Program-made: the position numbers and the translations under genes | Notes under the pieces: model-generated | The model's database searches: none | Told to the model about the DNA's origin: nothing | The model's input: the letters and a program-made list of their open reading frames with translations, nothing else | Part shown: one piece after another, positions 1 through 6,339 of the stretch | Layout: every line of letters begins with the position of its first letter | Position numbering within the stretch: the first letter of the stretch is position 1 | NCBI RefSeq assembly: GCF_042650605.1 | Contig: NZ_JBHSBN010000025.1 | Location: 1-64,000 of the forward strand | Source of the DNA: Micromonospora_J zhanjiangensis | GTDB lineage: Bacteria; Actinomycetota; Actinomycetes; Mycobacteriales; Micromonosporaceae | DNA: 64,000 nt | Direction: 5' to 3'

Positions 1-114
1 GTGATCAAGACCGTCGCCCGCGACGCCTACGGCTTCCGCAACCCCATCAATCAGCGACTACGCACCCGCTGCGCCACCACTCGACGAACCCGAGGACACC
101 TCAACCCCCGCTAA
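1..114 (+). CDS. ISL3-type transposase, C-terminal end (partial)
   Basis: An open frame enters from the left edge and stops at TAA 112-114. It encodes 37 residues, rich in Arg, with a core reading VARDAYGFRNPINQRLRTRC. This is the style of the extreme C-terminus of ISL3-family DDE transposases, where an Arg-rich tail follows the last catalytic helix. The DDE residues lie outside the window, so the family call rests on this short tail and on the inverted-repeat-like end just after it. The downstream regulator is cut off exactly there, which supports an insertion event. It could instead belong to another DDE family. Confidence 0.5.
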   Translation: MIKTVARDAYGFRNPINQRLRTRCATTRRTRGHLNPR

Positions 115-126
115 CTTCGCTGAGCC
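1..126 (+). mobile_element. Right end of an ISL3-like insertion sequence
   Basis: The transposase stop is followed within 12 bases by a sequence whose reverse complement begins GGCTCAGCGAAGTT. ISL3 elements such as IS31831 have inverted repeats that also begin GGCTC. The divergent XRE gene stays homologous to its intact copy (3333-4247) until about base 127, then changes abruptly, so 126 is the likely outer end. ISL3 elements usually duplicate 8 bases; the candidate here is 127-134. The left end is outside the window, so this cannot be confirmed. Confidence 0.5.
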
Positions 127-628
127 TCAATGTTGAGGCAGGGGTGCCGAGCTCTGCCGCGTTGCGGATCAGTGTTGTCGCATACTCACGGGTCTGCATG
201 AGGCCAGGTAGAAGGGTGAGATTGTACGAGCAGATGCGCTCGGCGCGGCTCTCCAGCCAGGGGTAGTCGATGAAGGAGGCGTCGACCACGTCGCCGTAGT
301 CCTCGTCCCAGCGGTCGGTACGCCACACCTCCTCCGCCAACCCCAGCAACCGAGCCCGTTCGGTGGCGTGGTGGAAGCCGTACAGGTCCAGCAGCGCGAC
401 CACGTCGCCCTTGCGGATCGGCCAGTCGCCACGTTCGTAGCGGCCGAGCGCGGACATGTCGCGGGCCAGATGCTCGGCGACGAGTTTCAAGGTCATCCCC
501 CGCTCCTCGCGCAGCGCCCGCAACTGACTGCCGAGCCACTGCGCCCGCAGGGTGCGGATGAAGGGCTTGTGCGGCACGGTATCCACCACCTTCTCGAAGA
601 ATCTTGGAAAGGCCCGCGAAGGAACCAT
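101..628 (-). pseudogene. XRE/DUF5753 regulator, truncated by the IS
   Basis: The product begins MVPSRAFPRFFEKVV and matches the intact regulator at 3333-4247 almost residue for residue over about 165 positions. It has an N-terminal XRE helix-turn-helix (LRALREERGMTLKLVAEHLA) and the first part of the DUF5753 ligand/effector domain. After the residues PASTLR it runs into insertion-sequence DNA and stops. About half of the effector domain is missing, and so is the DUF397 partner gene that follows the intact copy. It may still make a DNA-binding fragment. The intergenic DNA and RBS in front of the next plus-strand gene were duplicated with it. Confidence 0.75.
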
Positions 629-916
629 TGCTCCAGTTCAGACGCACTGGAAGCGTGGCCTTCGGGTGATGGTGATTACCGGCCCCCGGGAACCCCCGGT
701 GCAAGCACGACAACCGCGGCTGTAGCCAACAGCCGAGAAGGTGTCGAGAGACGGCCTCGCGTATGGCAGACGCATATCGACTCTCGGCGGGTCTCAACTA
801 GAGCGTCGAGATTCCCGCACAGGAATCCCGGCCCCGAACCGACTTACCGAAATACCTATCACAAACGACCGGTCCCCCGCGACCCCCCGAACACCAACGC
901 GCCACCAGGAGGTGCA
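127..916. repeat. Copy 1 of a duplicated regulator-promoter segment
   Basis: This segment matches 3746-4535 at an almost constant offset of 3618-3619 bases. It covers the 5' half of the XRE gene, the whole divergent intergenic region and the AGGAGG ribosome binding site of the rightward gene. Most bases are identical, with scattered substitutions and a one-base indel. Similarity stops at the insertion-sequence end on the left and just after the RBS on the right. Different genes therefore sit behind the same control region in the two copies. Confidence 0.85.
810..827. promoter_or_regulatory. Inverted repeat GATTCC-N6-GGAATC (candidate operator)
   Basis: A perfect 6-base inverted repeat with a 6-base spacer lies in the intergenic DNA between the XRE gene and the AAA ATPase gene. 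It is kept base for base at 4429-4446 in the duplicate, despite substitutions nearby. Position and conservation suggest a binding site for the XRE regulator itself. No consensus is known to me, so this is inference. Confidence 0.4.
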
Positions 917-923
917 GATCAAC

Positions 924-2078
924 TTGAAGAGAGCGTCTCCGTGGATGAGCCGGGTCCGGGTTCGGGACTACAAGAGCATCGCGGGGTGCGATGTGGCTGT
1001 GGGGCCGTTGACCTTGCTCGTCGGCCCGAACGGTGCCGGGAAGAGCAACTTCCTGGACGCGCTCGCCTTCGTCGCGGACGCCGTCACCACCACGCCGCAC
1101 CAGGCGATCGAAACCCGGAAGAGGCTGTCGGAGATCCTGCGACGGGTGCCGGAGCCGGCACAGTCCTTCAGCGTCGTGCTCGACTTCGTCCGCGACCGGG
1201 GACGTGACGAGTCCGAGTGGGAGCGCTGGACGTACGGCTTCGAGATCGCGCCGGCGTCCGGCAGCAGTGCAGCGTTCGAGGTGCGCTGGGAAGAGTGCCG
1301 GATGACCCGAGGCCCGGAGAGGACTGCGGGCTTCCGGGTGGAGCGGGGAATCGTCGGACACCCGGACCGCTACCGGGGCGCTGCCGTCGAGCCGGGAAAC
1401 CTGTTCGTGCCGACGATCGGCACGGTGAGCCCGCGACTGAGCCAGCTCACCGGGACCCTACGAGGGATGCGTTTCTACGACATCGATACCAGCACGCTGC
1501 GGCTTCCACAGCCATCGGTTGAGCGCGCTGTACTCGGCCGGCGCGGCGAGCACCTGGGCGATGTGCTGGGCGATCTGCTCACCACGTACCCGGAGGTCAA
1601 GGCCCGGGTGGATGACTACATGGCGGCCGTCGCTCCTGGGGTGACCGGCATCGAGCGGCAGACGGCCGGGCGGTATGTGACGGTCGAGATGCGGCAGCGT
1701 ACGGAGGTCGGAGCGGAAGCGAGGTTCGGCCCGGATGCCGTGTCGGACGGGACCATCCGCGCGGCCGGTGTGCTCGCCGCACTGTTCCAGCCTCCGGTGC
1801 GCGATCGACACATCAACCTGGTCGGCATCGAGACGCCAGAAGCCGGGCTGCATCCGGCCGCCGCCGACGCTCTGTACGACGCGCTGACGGAAGCCGCCGA
1901 ATCCGTCCAGGTGATCGCGACGACACAGAGCAACAGTTGGCTGGACCGGGACGACATCGACCCGGACAGCGTGCTGGCGTTCGCGAACAGCGCTGGTGCC
2001 ACCATCATCGGACCGCTCGACGCGACCAGGCGACGGCTCATCCAGGATGGTCTCTACACCGTTGGCCGAACGACGTGA
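924..2078 (+). CDS. AAA family ATPase (RecF/OLD-like, AAA_21 type)
   Basis: The protein has 384 residues. Walker A GPNGAGKS is at about 34-41, and the N-terminus (RVRDYKSIAGCDVAVGPLTL) is the usual lead-in of RecF/SMC-like ATPases. The C-terminal signature reads IETPEAGLHP where relatives have IEEPE-GLHP, then ATTQSNSWLD where the family has a TTHS switch motif, so the hydrolysis site is somewhat unusual. The chosen start is TTG 924, 11 bases after AGGAGG (907-912); ATG 945 has no good RBS. Such stand-alone ATPases are often parts of phage-defence pairs. The next gene converges 6 bases away and belongs to a different unit. No nuclease domain is visible, so function is inferred only at the ATPase level. 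Confidence 0.75.
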   Translation: MKRASPWMSRVRVRDYKSIAGCDVAVGPLTLLVGPNGAGKSNFLDALAFVADAVTTTPHQAIETRKRLSEILRRVPEPAQSFSVVLDFVRDRGRDESEWERWTYGFEIAPASGSSAAFEVRWEECRMTRGPERTAGFRVERGIVGHPDRYRGAAVEPGNLFVPTIGTVSPRLSQLTGTLRGMRFYDIDTSTLRLPQPSVERAVLGRRGEHLGDVLGDLLTTYPEVKARVDDYMAAVAPGVTGIERQTAGRYVTVEMRQRTEVGAEARFGPDAVSDGTIRAAGVLAALFQPPVRDRHINLVGIETPEAGLHPAAADALYDALTEAAESVQVIATTQSNSWLDRDDIDPDSVLAFANSAGATIIGPLDATRRRLIQDGLYTVGRTT

Positions 2079-2084
2079 CACCAC

Positions 2085-2603
2085 TCATGCCGCGAGAAGG
2101 TCGGTAAGAGCCGAGAGGTGGGCAACCTTGTTCCGGTGCTGTCGGGCTTGGAGGACCAGGTTCGCCACCACGAGCGCGGGATCGATGTCGGGCACGTCGA
2201 GGCCGATGTGCTCGCGAATCCACGGCGCAACCTCACTCCAACGGTAGAAGGACGCGCCCTCCCGCGAGGGATTGACCGGGGGCGGGAAGCCTCCTGGCCC
2301 TCGCGCGCCAGTGGCATAGCGCCGAACGGACTCACGGCTTTGGCCGATCCGGTCGGAGATGTCGGCGAGCGTCAGCAAATCCTCATCCACCACGCGGACC
2401 GCGGTGAGTCCCGCCGATTCGATCGCCCGCACCGCTGACGCGATGGCATCGGCCAGGGTCGCGGCTTTTCGGTCGAACTGCGCTGTCGCAACTCCGTGGT
2501 CGACACCGAAGGCGGCGTCGTCACAGCCGGCCTCGAACAGTGCGTCAATCTCGTCGTCGGTCGGCGGATGGTCCAGGACAACGGTGAATACCTGAACCTT
2601 CAC
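2085..2603 (-). CDS. Winged HTH DNA-binding protein, possible antitoxin of the upstream small gene
   Basis: The product has 172 residues. The N-terminal 90 residues (start VKVQVFTVVLDHPPTDDE) form an alpha/beta region of unknown kind. A helix-turn-helix follows, reading LADISDRIGQSRESVRRYATG, then a wing-like stretch GPGGFPPPV and a Trp-rich segment as in MerR/excisionase-type domains. The GTG start has a strong GGGAGGG RBS 7 bases away. The gene begins 23 bases after the stop of the HicA-like gene on the same strand, so the two are probably one operon. A regulator or antitoxin role is inferred from that pairing; a plain DNA-binding protein is the alternative. Confidence 0.55.
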   Translation of the reverse strand: MKVQVFTVVLDHPPTDDEIDALFEAGCDDAAFGVDHGVATAQFDRKAATLADAIASAVRAIESAGLTAVRVVDEDLLTLADISDRIGQSRESVRRYATGARGPGGFPPPVNPSREGASFYRWSEVAPWIREHIGLDVPDIDPALVVANLVLQARQHRNKVAHLSALTDLLAA

Positions 2604-2626
2604 TGCTCAGCCCTCCCTTCGCTTGC

Positions 2627-2875
2627 CTAGTCCGGCAGCGAGCCGACCGGCGCGACGGGGTGGGTGTGGTTGCGAGTAAATCGGTCGATCTGCTTGGCAT
2701 GGGTCGCCGGCACACGGGGCGTAGACCAGACCGACTGAGTCGCAGGGCAACGACGGCACCTTATCTCACCCCATCGATGCCCTTTGTGGACTTCGGTGAC
2801 CACCAGGCCGCCAAGTTCCGCCCGGCGCAGGGCGGCTGCGATATCTTTGTTCTGGTGGCGTCCCGAACTGACCAT
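2627..2875 (-). CDS. HicA-like small protein (candidate mRNA interferase toxin)
   Basis: An 82-residue protein with the pattern VVTEVHKGHRWGEIRC, a CRRC pair, then WSTPRVPATHAKQIDRF. The arrangement (short beta-strands, a conserved His/Gly turn, then H-x-x-QI near the end) recalls HicA double-stranded-RNA-binding-fold toxins and a family of small actinobacterial proteins with the same GHRWG and WSTPR motifs. A GGGAG RBS lies about 6 bases before ATG 2875. The gene is followed by a DNA-binding gene, giving a toxin-first operon. The CRRC pair could bind a metal. The toxin assignment is tentative. Confidence 0.45.
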   Translation of the reverse strand: MVSSGRHQNKDIAAALRRAELGGLVVTEVHKGHRWGEIRCRRCPATQSVWSTPRVPATHAKQIDRFTRNHTHPVAPVGSLPD

Positions 2876-2932
2876 GCTCTACTCCCGAGCGTCGAAACCG
2901 ATTCACTCTTGATCATTGCGCCTCCATTAGTC

Positions 2933-2993
2933 GTCTTGCCAGTTGCCCTTTTGCAGTCTTGCCAGTTGCCCTTGTTGTATTGCTCAGTTGCTC
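2933..2993. repeat. Three spaced repeats of TTGCC(T)AGTTGC type
   Basis: An 18-base word, GTCTTGCCAGTTGCCCTT, occurs exactly at 2933-2950 and 2956-2973. A looser third copy, TTGCTCAGTTGCTC, lies at 2980-2993. The 21-23 base spacing is about two helical turns, as for a regulator bound on one face of the DNA. The repeats sit 58-118 bases upstream of the HicA-like gene in a stretch less GC-rich than its surroundings. An operator array is the likeliest reading; iterons of a lost element are an alternative. Confidence 0.45.
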
Positions 2994-3056
2994 ACTTGTA
3001 ATTTGAGGGCGTGTTTTCCAGTGTCCAGATCCGGGACACCACGACACTACACCAGT

Positions 3057-3076
3057 GTGGTGCACTAGTACACCAC
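3057..3076. promoter_or_regulatory. Near-palindrome around ACTAGT (GntR-type operator candidate)
   Basis: The 20 bases GTGGTGCACTAGTACACCAC form an inverted repeat centred on ACTAGT with one mismatched pair. Operators of several actinobacterial GntR-family regulators contain CTAGTAC-like cores. A nearby GACACCACGACAC stretch may be a second, weaker site. No GntR gene is in the window, so the regulator is unknown. It lies between the DUF397 gene end (3115) and the HicA-like gene start (2875). Confidence 0.35.
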
Positions 3077-3114
3077 CGGCGGCAAAACGTCTCTCAACAT
3101 CCCTGGTGCGGCTG

Positions 3115-3336
3115 TCACCGGCCCAGGAAGTCGAACTCACCCTCCTTGATACCGCCGACGAAGGCGTCCCACTCTTCGCGGGTGTAGACGATCACGGCGG
3201 CGTCGGGGGCCTTGCTGTGTCGGACGGCGACCCGACCGGACCCGTCCAGGATCGGCCCTGCCTCCACGCAGCTTCCGCCGTTGCTGTCGCTCTTGGTGCT
3301 GATGTGCCAGGCAACCGGGGACGAAATCTCGCTCAT
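3115..3336 (-). CDS. DUF397 protein, partner of the XRE regulator
   Basis: A 73-residue protein with the DUF397 layout: a Trp near residue 10, SDSNGGSCVEA, VAVRHSKAP and a closing EEWDAFVGGI. Its ATG (3334-3336) overlaps the TGA of the XRE gene (3333-3335), so the pair is translationally coupled. XRE/DUF397 pairs are abundant in Streptomyces and Micromonosporaceae; in the studied cases (the BldB/AbaA-like and WhiJ-like systems) the small protein works with the DNA-binding partner in development or antibiotic control. The truncated copy at 101-628 lacks this partner. Confidence 0.85.
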   Translation of the reverse strand: MSEISSPVAWHISTKSDSNGGSCVEAGPILDGSGRVAVRHSKAPDAAVIVYTREEWDAFVGGIKEGEFDFLGR

Positions 3337-4247
3337 GACAACTCCTCCGCGATGGTCTCGATCAGCCGCGCCGACGCGCCTTCCTCCAGCGCGCTCTCCC
3401 AGAGCCGAGCGTACGCGCGGACGAAGCGCTCCGACTTGGGCGATTCGACGTAGAGGCGGCCCCCAAGGGACTCCACATAGGCCACCTCGGGGTAAGGGTC
3501 CGGAAGACGGAACAGCCAGAAGGTGCCGTCGAGTCCTTGGTGAAATCCGGTCGAGGCCGGCAGGACCCGGATCTGCACGTTGGGCCGGCGTTGGAGCCGG
3601 AGCAGGTGTTCGAGTTGCCCCCGGTGGGCAGCAGGACCACTGCCCTGACGACGGATCACCGCCTCGTCCAGGACCGTCGAGATCTTGATCGGGTGCTCCT
3701 TGCTCAGCACCTGTTGCCGTGACATCCGCAGCTCGATCCATCGTTGGATGGTCGACTCGGGCACGTCAGGCTCGGCAGCGTTGCGGATCACCGCCTCGGC
3801 GTACTCGCGAGTTTGGAGCAGTCCCGGCACGAGGGTGAGGTGGAAGCAGCTCACGCTCTCGGCTCGGCTTTCCAGCCAGGGGTAGTCGATGAAGGAGGCG
3901 TCAACCACGTCGCCGTAGTCCTCGTCCCACCGATCGGTGCGCCAGACCTCCTCCGCCAACGCCAGCAACCGAGCGCGTTCGGTGGCGTTGTGGAAGCCGT
4001 ACAGATCCAGCAGCGCGACCACGTCGCCCTTGCGGATCGGCCAGTCCCCGCGTTCGTAACGGCCGAGCGCGGACATGTCCCGGGCCAGGTGCTCGGCGAC
4101 GAGTTTCAACGTCATCCCCCGCTCCTCCCGCAGCGCCCGCAACTGACTGCCGAGCCACTGCGCCCGCAGGGTGCGGATGAAGGGCTTGTGCGGCACGGTA
4201 TCCACCACCTTCTCGAAGAATCTTGGAAAGGCCCACGAAGGAACCAT
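3333..4247 (-). CDS. XRE regulator with DUF5753 effector domain
   Basis: The product has 304 residues. The XRE helix-turn-helix (LRALREERGMTLKLVAEHLA, then SALGRYERG) is in the first 80 residues. The DUF5753 domain follows, with the typical LVPGLLQTREYAEAVI early on and LRLQRRPNVQIRVLP and GLDGTFWLFRLPDP later. The start chosen is ATG 4247, matching the start of the duplicated copy; an upstream in-frame extension to 4394 looks non-coding. The gene is divergent from the small-gene/HsdR block and shares a control region with it, so control of that block is plausible. It is the intact counterpart of the truncated gene at 101-628. Confidence 0.9.
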   Translation of the reverse strand: MVPSWAFPRFFEKVVDTVPHKPFIRTLRAQWLGSQLRALREERGMTLKLVAEHLARDMSALGRYERGDWPIRKGDVVALLDLYGFHNATERARLLALAEEVWRTDRWDEDYGDVVDASFIDYPWLESRAESVSCFHLTLVPGLLQTREYAEAVIRNAAEPDVPESTIQRWIELRMSRQQVLSKEHPIKISTVLDEAVIRRQGSGPAAHRGQLEHLLRLQRRPNVQIRVLPASTGFHQGLDGTFWLFRLPDPYPEVAYVESLGGRLYVESPKSERFVRAYARLWESALEEGASARLIETIAEELS

Positions 4248-4535
4248 TGCTCCAGCCAGAACCCACTGGAAGCGTGGCCTCCGGGTGATGGTGATTACCG
4301 GCCCCCGGGGACGCCCGGTGCAAGCACGACAACCGCGGCTGTAGCCAACAGCCGAGAAGGTGTCGAGAGACGGCCTCGCGTATGGCAGACGCATACCGAC
4401 TCTCGGCGGGTCTCAACTAGAGCGTCGAGATTCCCGCACAGGAATCCCGGCCCCGAACCGACTTACCGAAATACCTATCACGAATCACCGGTCCACCGCG
4501 ACCCCCGAAACACAGACGTGTCACCAGGAGGTGCA
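3746..4535. repeat. Copy 2 of the duplicated regulator-promoter segment
   Basis: This is the intact-side copy of 127-916. It contains the 5' half of the XRE gene, the intergenic region with GATTCC-N6-GGAATC, and the RBS of the gene at 4541. Here the XRE gene continues into a full DUF5753 domain and DUF397. The protein-coding parts of the two copies differ by only a few residues, which indicates a recent duplication or gene conversion. Confidence 0.85.
4429..4446. promoter_or_regulatory. Inverted repeat GATTCC-N6-GGAATC, second copy
   Basis: Identical to the repeat at 810-827 and at the same place relative to the XRE start and the rightward RBS. It is a candidate autoregulatory site for the XRE/DUF397 pair that could also control the plus-strand genes from 4541 on. 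Confidence 0.4.
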
Positions 4536-4540
4536 AAAAC

Positions 4541-4732
4541 GTGAACCGCGCTCCCCTCAACGAGCCCGACCCGCCCGACCACGGCGGCCCGTCCACGCAG
4601 GATCTGGACAACGCCGATCTCGTCCTGGCCAGTCACTCGCCCGTGGCCGTCGCCTGGCTGGCCTGCGCCTGCGGCGAGGACTACCCGTGTGACGAGGTCC
4701 GCTTCGCCCAGCTCGTGAAGGAGGGTTTGTGA
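4541..4732 (+). CDS. Small Cys-containing protein of unknown function
   Basis: A 63-residue protein from GTG 4541, with AGGAGG 9 bases upstream (4526-4531). It has an acidic N-terminal half and the motif LACACGEDYPC, three Cys that could hold zinc or another metal. Its last bases overlap the next gene (GTGA at 4729-4732), so the two are translationally coupled. The next protein has a similar LCLACGRPGPC motif. Proteins of this size with CG-x-x-x-PC are common next to XRE/DUF397 pairs in actinomycetes, but I know of no function. Confidence 0.65.
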   Translation: MNRAPLNEPDPPDHGGPSTQDLDNADLVLASHSPVAVAWLACACGEDYPCDEVRFAQLVKEGL

Positions 4733-5589
4733 CCGGCCTGTCCCCCACCGACCTGACGGACTACGCCGACCAGCAGTTCGCCGAGGCACAACAGACCATC
4801 GACGCGCACACCACCTCCGCGTACACCGGTCTCTGCCTCGCCTGCGGACGGCCCGGCCCCTGCGAGACGCTGACCGCCGCGCGCGAGCAGGCCCGCGCCT
4901 ACAGCCGGCCGGGCCTGCCGATCCAGGCCGCCGCGCCGCCGCCGCAGGCGCACGCCGTCACGTCGGCCGCCGGCGCGATGGAGGACATGCGGAAGGCGAT
5001 GCTCGCCGCCATCGCCTCCGCCGACCGGACCACCGCCAACCTCAGCGGTGTGCCGGGTCTGCGCCGGTGGGTGGCGCCCTGGGAGCACGCGATCACCGCC
5101 GGCTGGGACGCGCTCGGCCACGTCCACGCCGGGCTCGGCCACGCCCGTCGGCTGCCCGACACCCCCGGCGGCAACGTCGGCGAACTGCTCGCCGAATTGC
5201 GCACCGCGCGCACCGACGCCGACCGCGCCGCCGCCCTGGCCGGCGCCGCGCGGCTGCGCCTCACCGTCGCCGAGGACCAGCTCCGCCGTACCGGAATGCC
5301 CGCCGGGCTGGTCGCGGCCCGCCGGTGGGCGGCGGCGATCAGGCGGCTCGACCTGCTCGCCGCCCGCCTGGCCGTCGCCGCCCGATCCCTCGACCGGTAC
5401 GCGGACAACCTCACCGGCCTCCCGCCCAAGCCCCCGGCCGCGCTGCCGATCCGACGAGGCGGCCCGGTCCCGGACGTGACCGCCGCCGCGAAGCAGGCGG
5501 TCCACCTCGTCACGGCGGCCAGACACCGCACCCGGCCCGGCCTCCGGGCCACCGTCCGCCACTACCTACGACTGGAGAACCGCACGTGA
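4729..5589 (+). CDS. Ala/Arg-rich helical protein with an N-terminal Cys motif, unknown function
   Basis: A 286-residue protein. Residues 30-50 carry LCLACGRPGPCETL, echoing the upstream small protein. The rest is predicted to be long helices rich in Ala, Arg and Leu (for example ELLAELRTARTDADRAAAL), possibly coiled-coil. A basic segment sits at the C-terminus. There is no signal peptide or membrane segment. It overlaps its neighbours by 4 bases at both ends (4729 and 5586), so the three small genes form one translational unit. The function is not recognised; a structural or DNA/RNA-associated role is only a guess. Confidence 0.6.
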   Translation: MTGLSPTDLTDYADQQFAEAQQTIDAHTTSAYTGLCLACGRPGPCETLTAAREQARAYSRPGLPIQAAAPPPQAHAVTSAAGAMEDMRKAMLAAIASADRTTANLSGVPGLRRWVAPWEHAITAGWDALGHVHAGLGHARRLPDTPGGNVGELLAELRTARTDADRAAALAGAARLRLTVAEDQLRRTGMPAGLVAARRWAAAIRRLDLLAARLAVAARSLDRYADNLTGLPPKPPAALPIRRGGPVPDVTAAAKQAVHLVTAARHRTRPGLRATVRHYLRLENRT

Positions 5590-6215
5590 ACCAACCCCGC
5601 GCCGCCCTGCACGACCTCATCGGCGGCCAGGTCCGCCAACACGACCGACGGCTGCGCCGGTTCAGCGAACCGGACTGGCAACGCTACGCCGACCTGCTCT
5701 CCGGAGCGTTCCTGCTCGCCGTGCGCCGCCGCTTCCGGCCCGGCCAGGAACGGGCGCCGATCATCCGGTTCGTGGCCACCGTGCGGGAGCGGTTCGACCA
5801 CACCGGCCACGACCTCGACCCGGTCATCGCCGAACGACTCGTCTGGGCCGCCCTCGGCGAAGGCAAGCCCGAACCGGCCACCTCGGCCGCGATGGCCGCA
5901 CAAACCCTCCTCGTCCTCGGCCTGCTCGAAGACGAAGGCATGGCCGAAACCGAACTCGACGAATTCCTCGCCACCGCCGACACCCTGGCCCGGACCGCGC
6001 CCACCGGAGCCGAGGCGGCGCCGCCCGAGACCGACAGCCCGGTGGCCGACCAGGTCGCCGCCGACCCGGATGGCGATGGGGTGGCCGACGTGCCGGTGGC
6101 CGACGGTCCGGTGGCCGGCGTGCCGGTCCCTCGTGCCTCGGTGCCGCCGGTTGCCGCCGGCCCTGTGGCCGACATGTCCGACACGGACGGACGGGCCGGG
6201 CCGACGGACGGGTGA
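5586..6215 (+). CDS. Unknown protein with a Pro/Val/Ala repetitive tail
   Basis: A 209-residue protein from GTG 5586, overlapping the stop of the previous gene. Residues 1-130 look globular and helical (RQHDRRLRRFSEPDWQRYAD, then LLSGAFLLAVRRRFRPGQ). The last 70 residues are a low-complexity tail of VADG/VPVAD-like steps, probably disordered. It is the last of three coupled small genes and lies 124 bases before the HsdR gene on the same strand. No known family was recognised. The tail could tether it to a partner or may simply be variable. Confidence 0.6.
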   Translation: MNQPRAALHDLIGGQVRQHDRRLRRFSEPDWQRYADLLSGAFLLAVRRRFRPGQERAPIIRFVATVRERFDHTGHDLDPVIAERLVWAALGEGKPEPATSAAMAAQTLLVLGLLEDEGMAETELDEFLATADTLARTAPTGAEAAPPETDSPVADQVAADPDGDGVADVPVADGPVAGVPVPRASVPPVAAGPVADMSDTDGRAGPTDG

Positions 6216-6339
6216 GTCAACTGCCGGCGGGCCGGCTCCCGTGGGGGCCGGTCCGCCGGCGCGCGGCGCACGCCGGTGGCCGGGCGGCGGCCGGACGGGT
6301 GGTTGTGCGGCGACAGACGGTAGGCGAGGATGATCGCCA

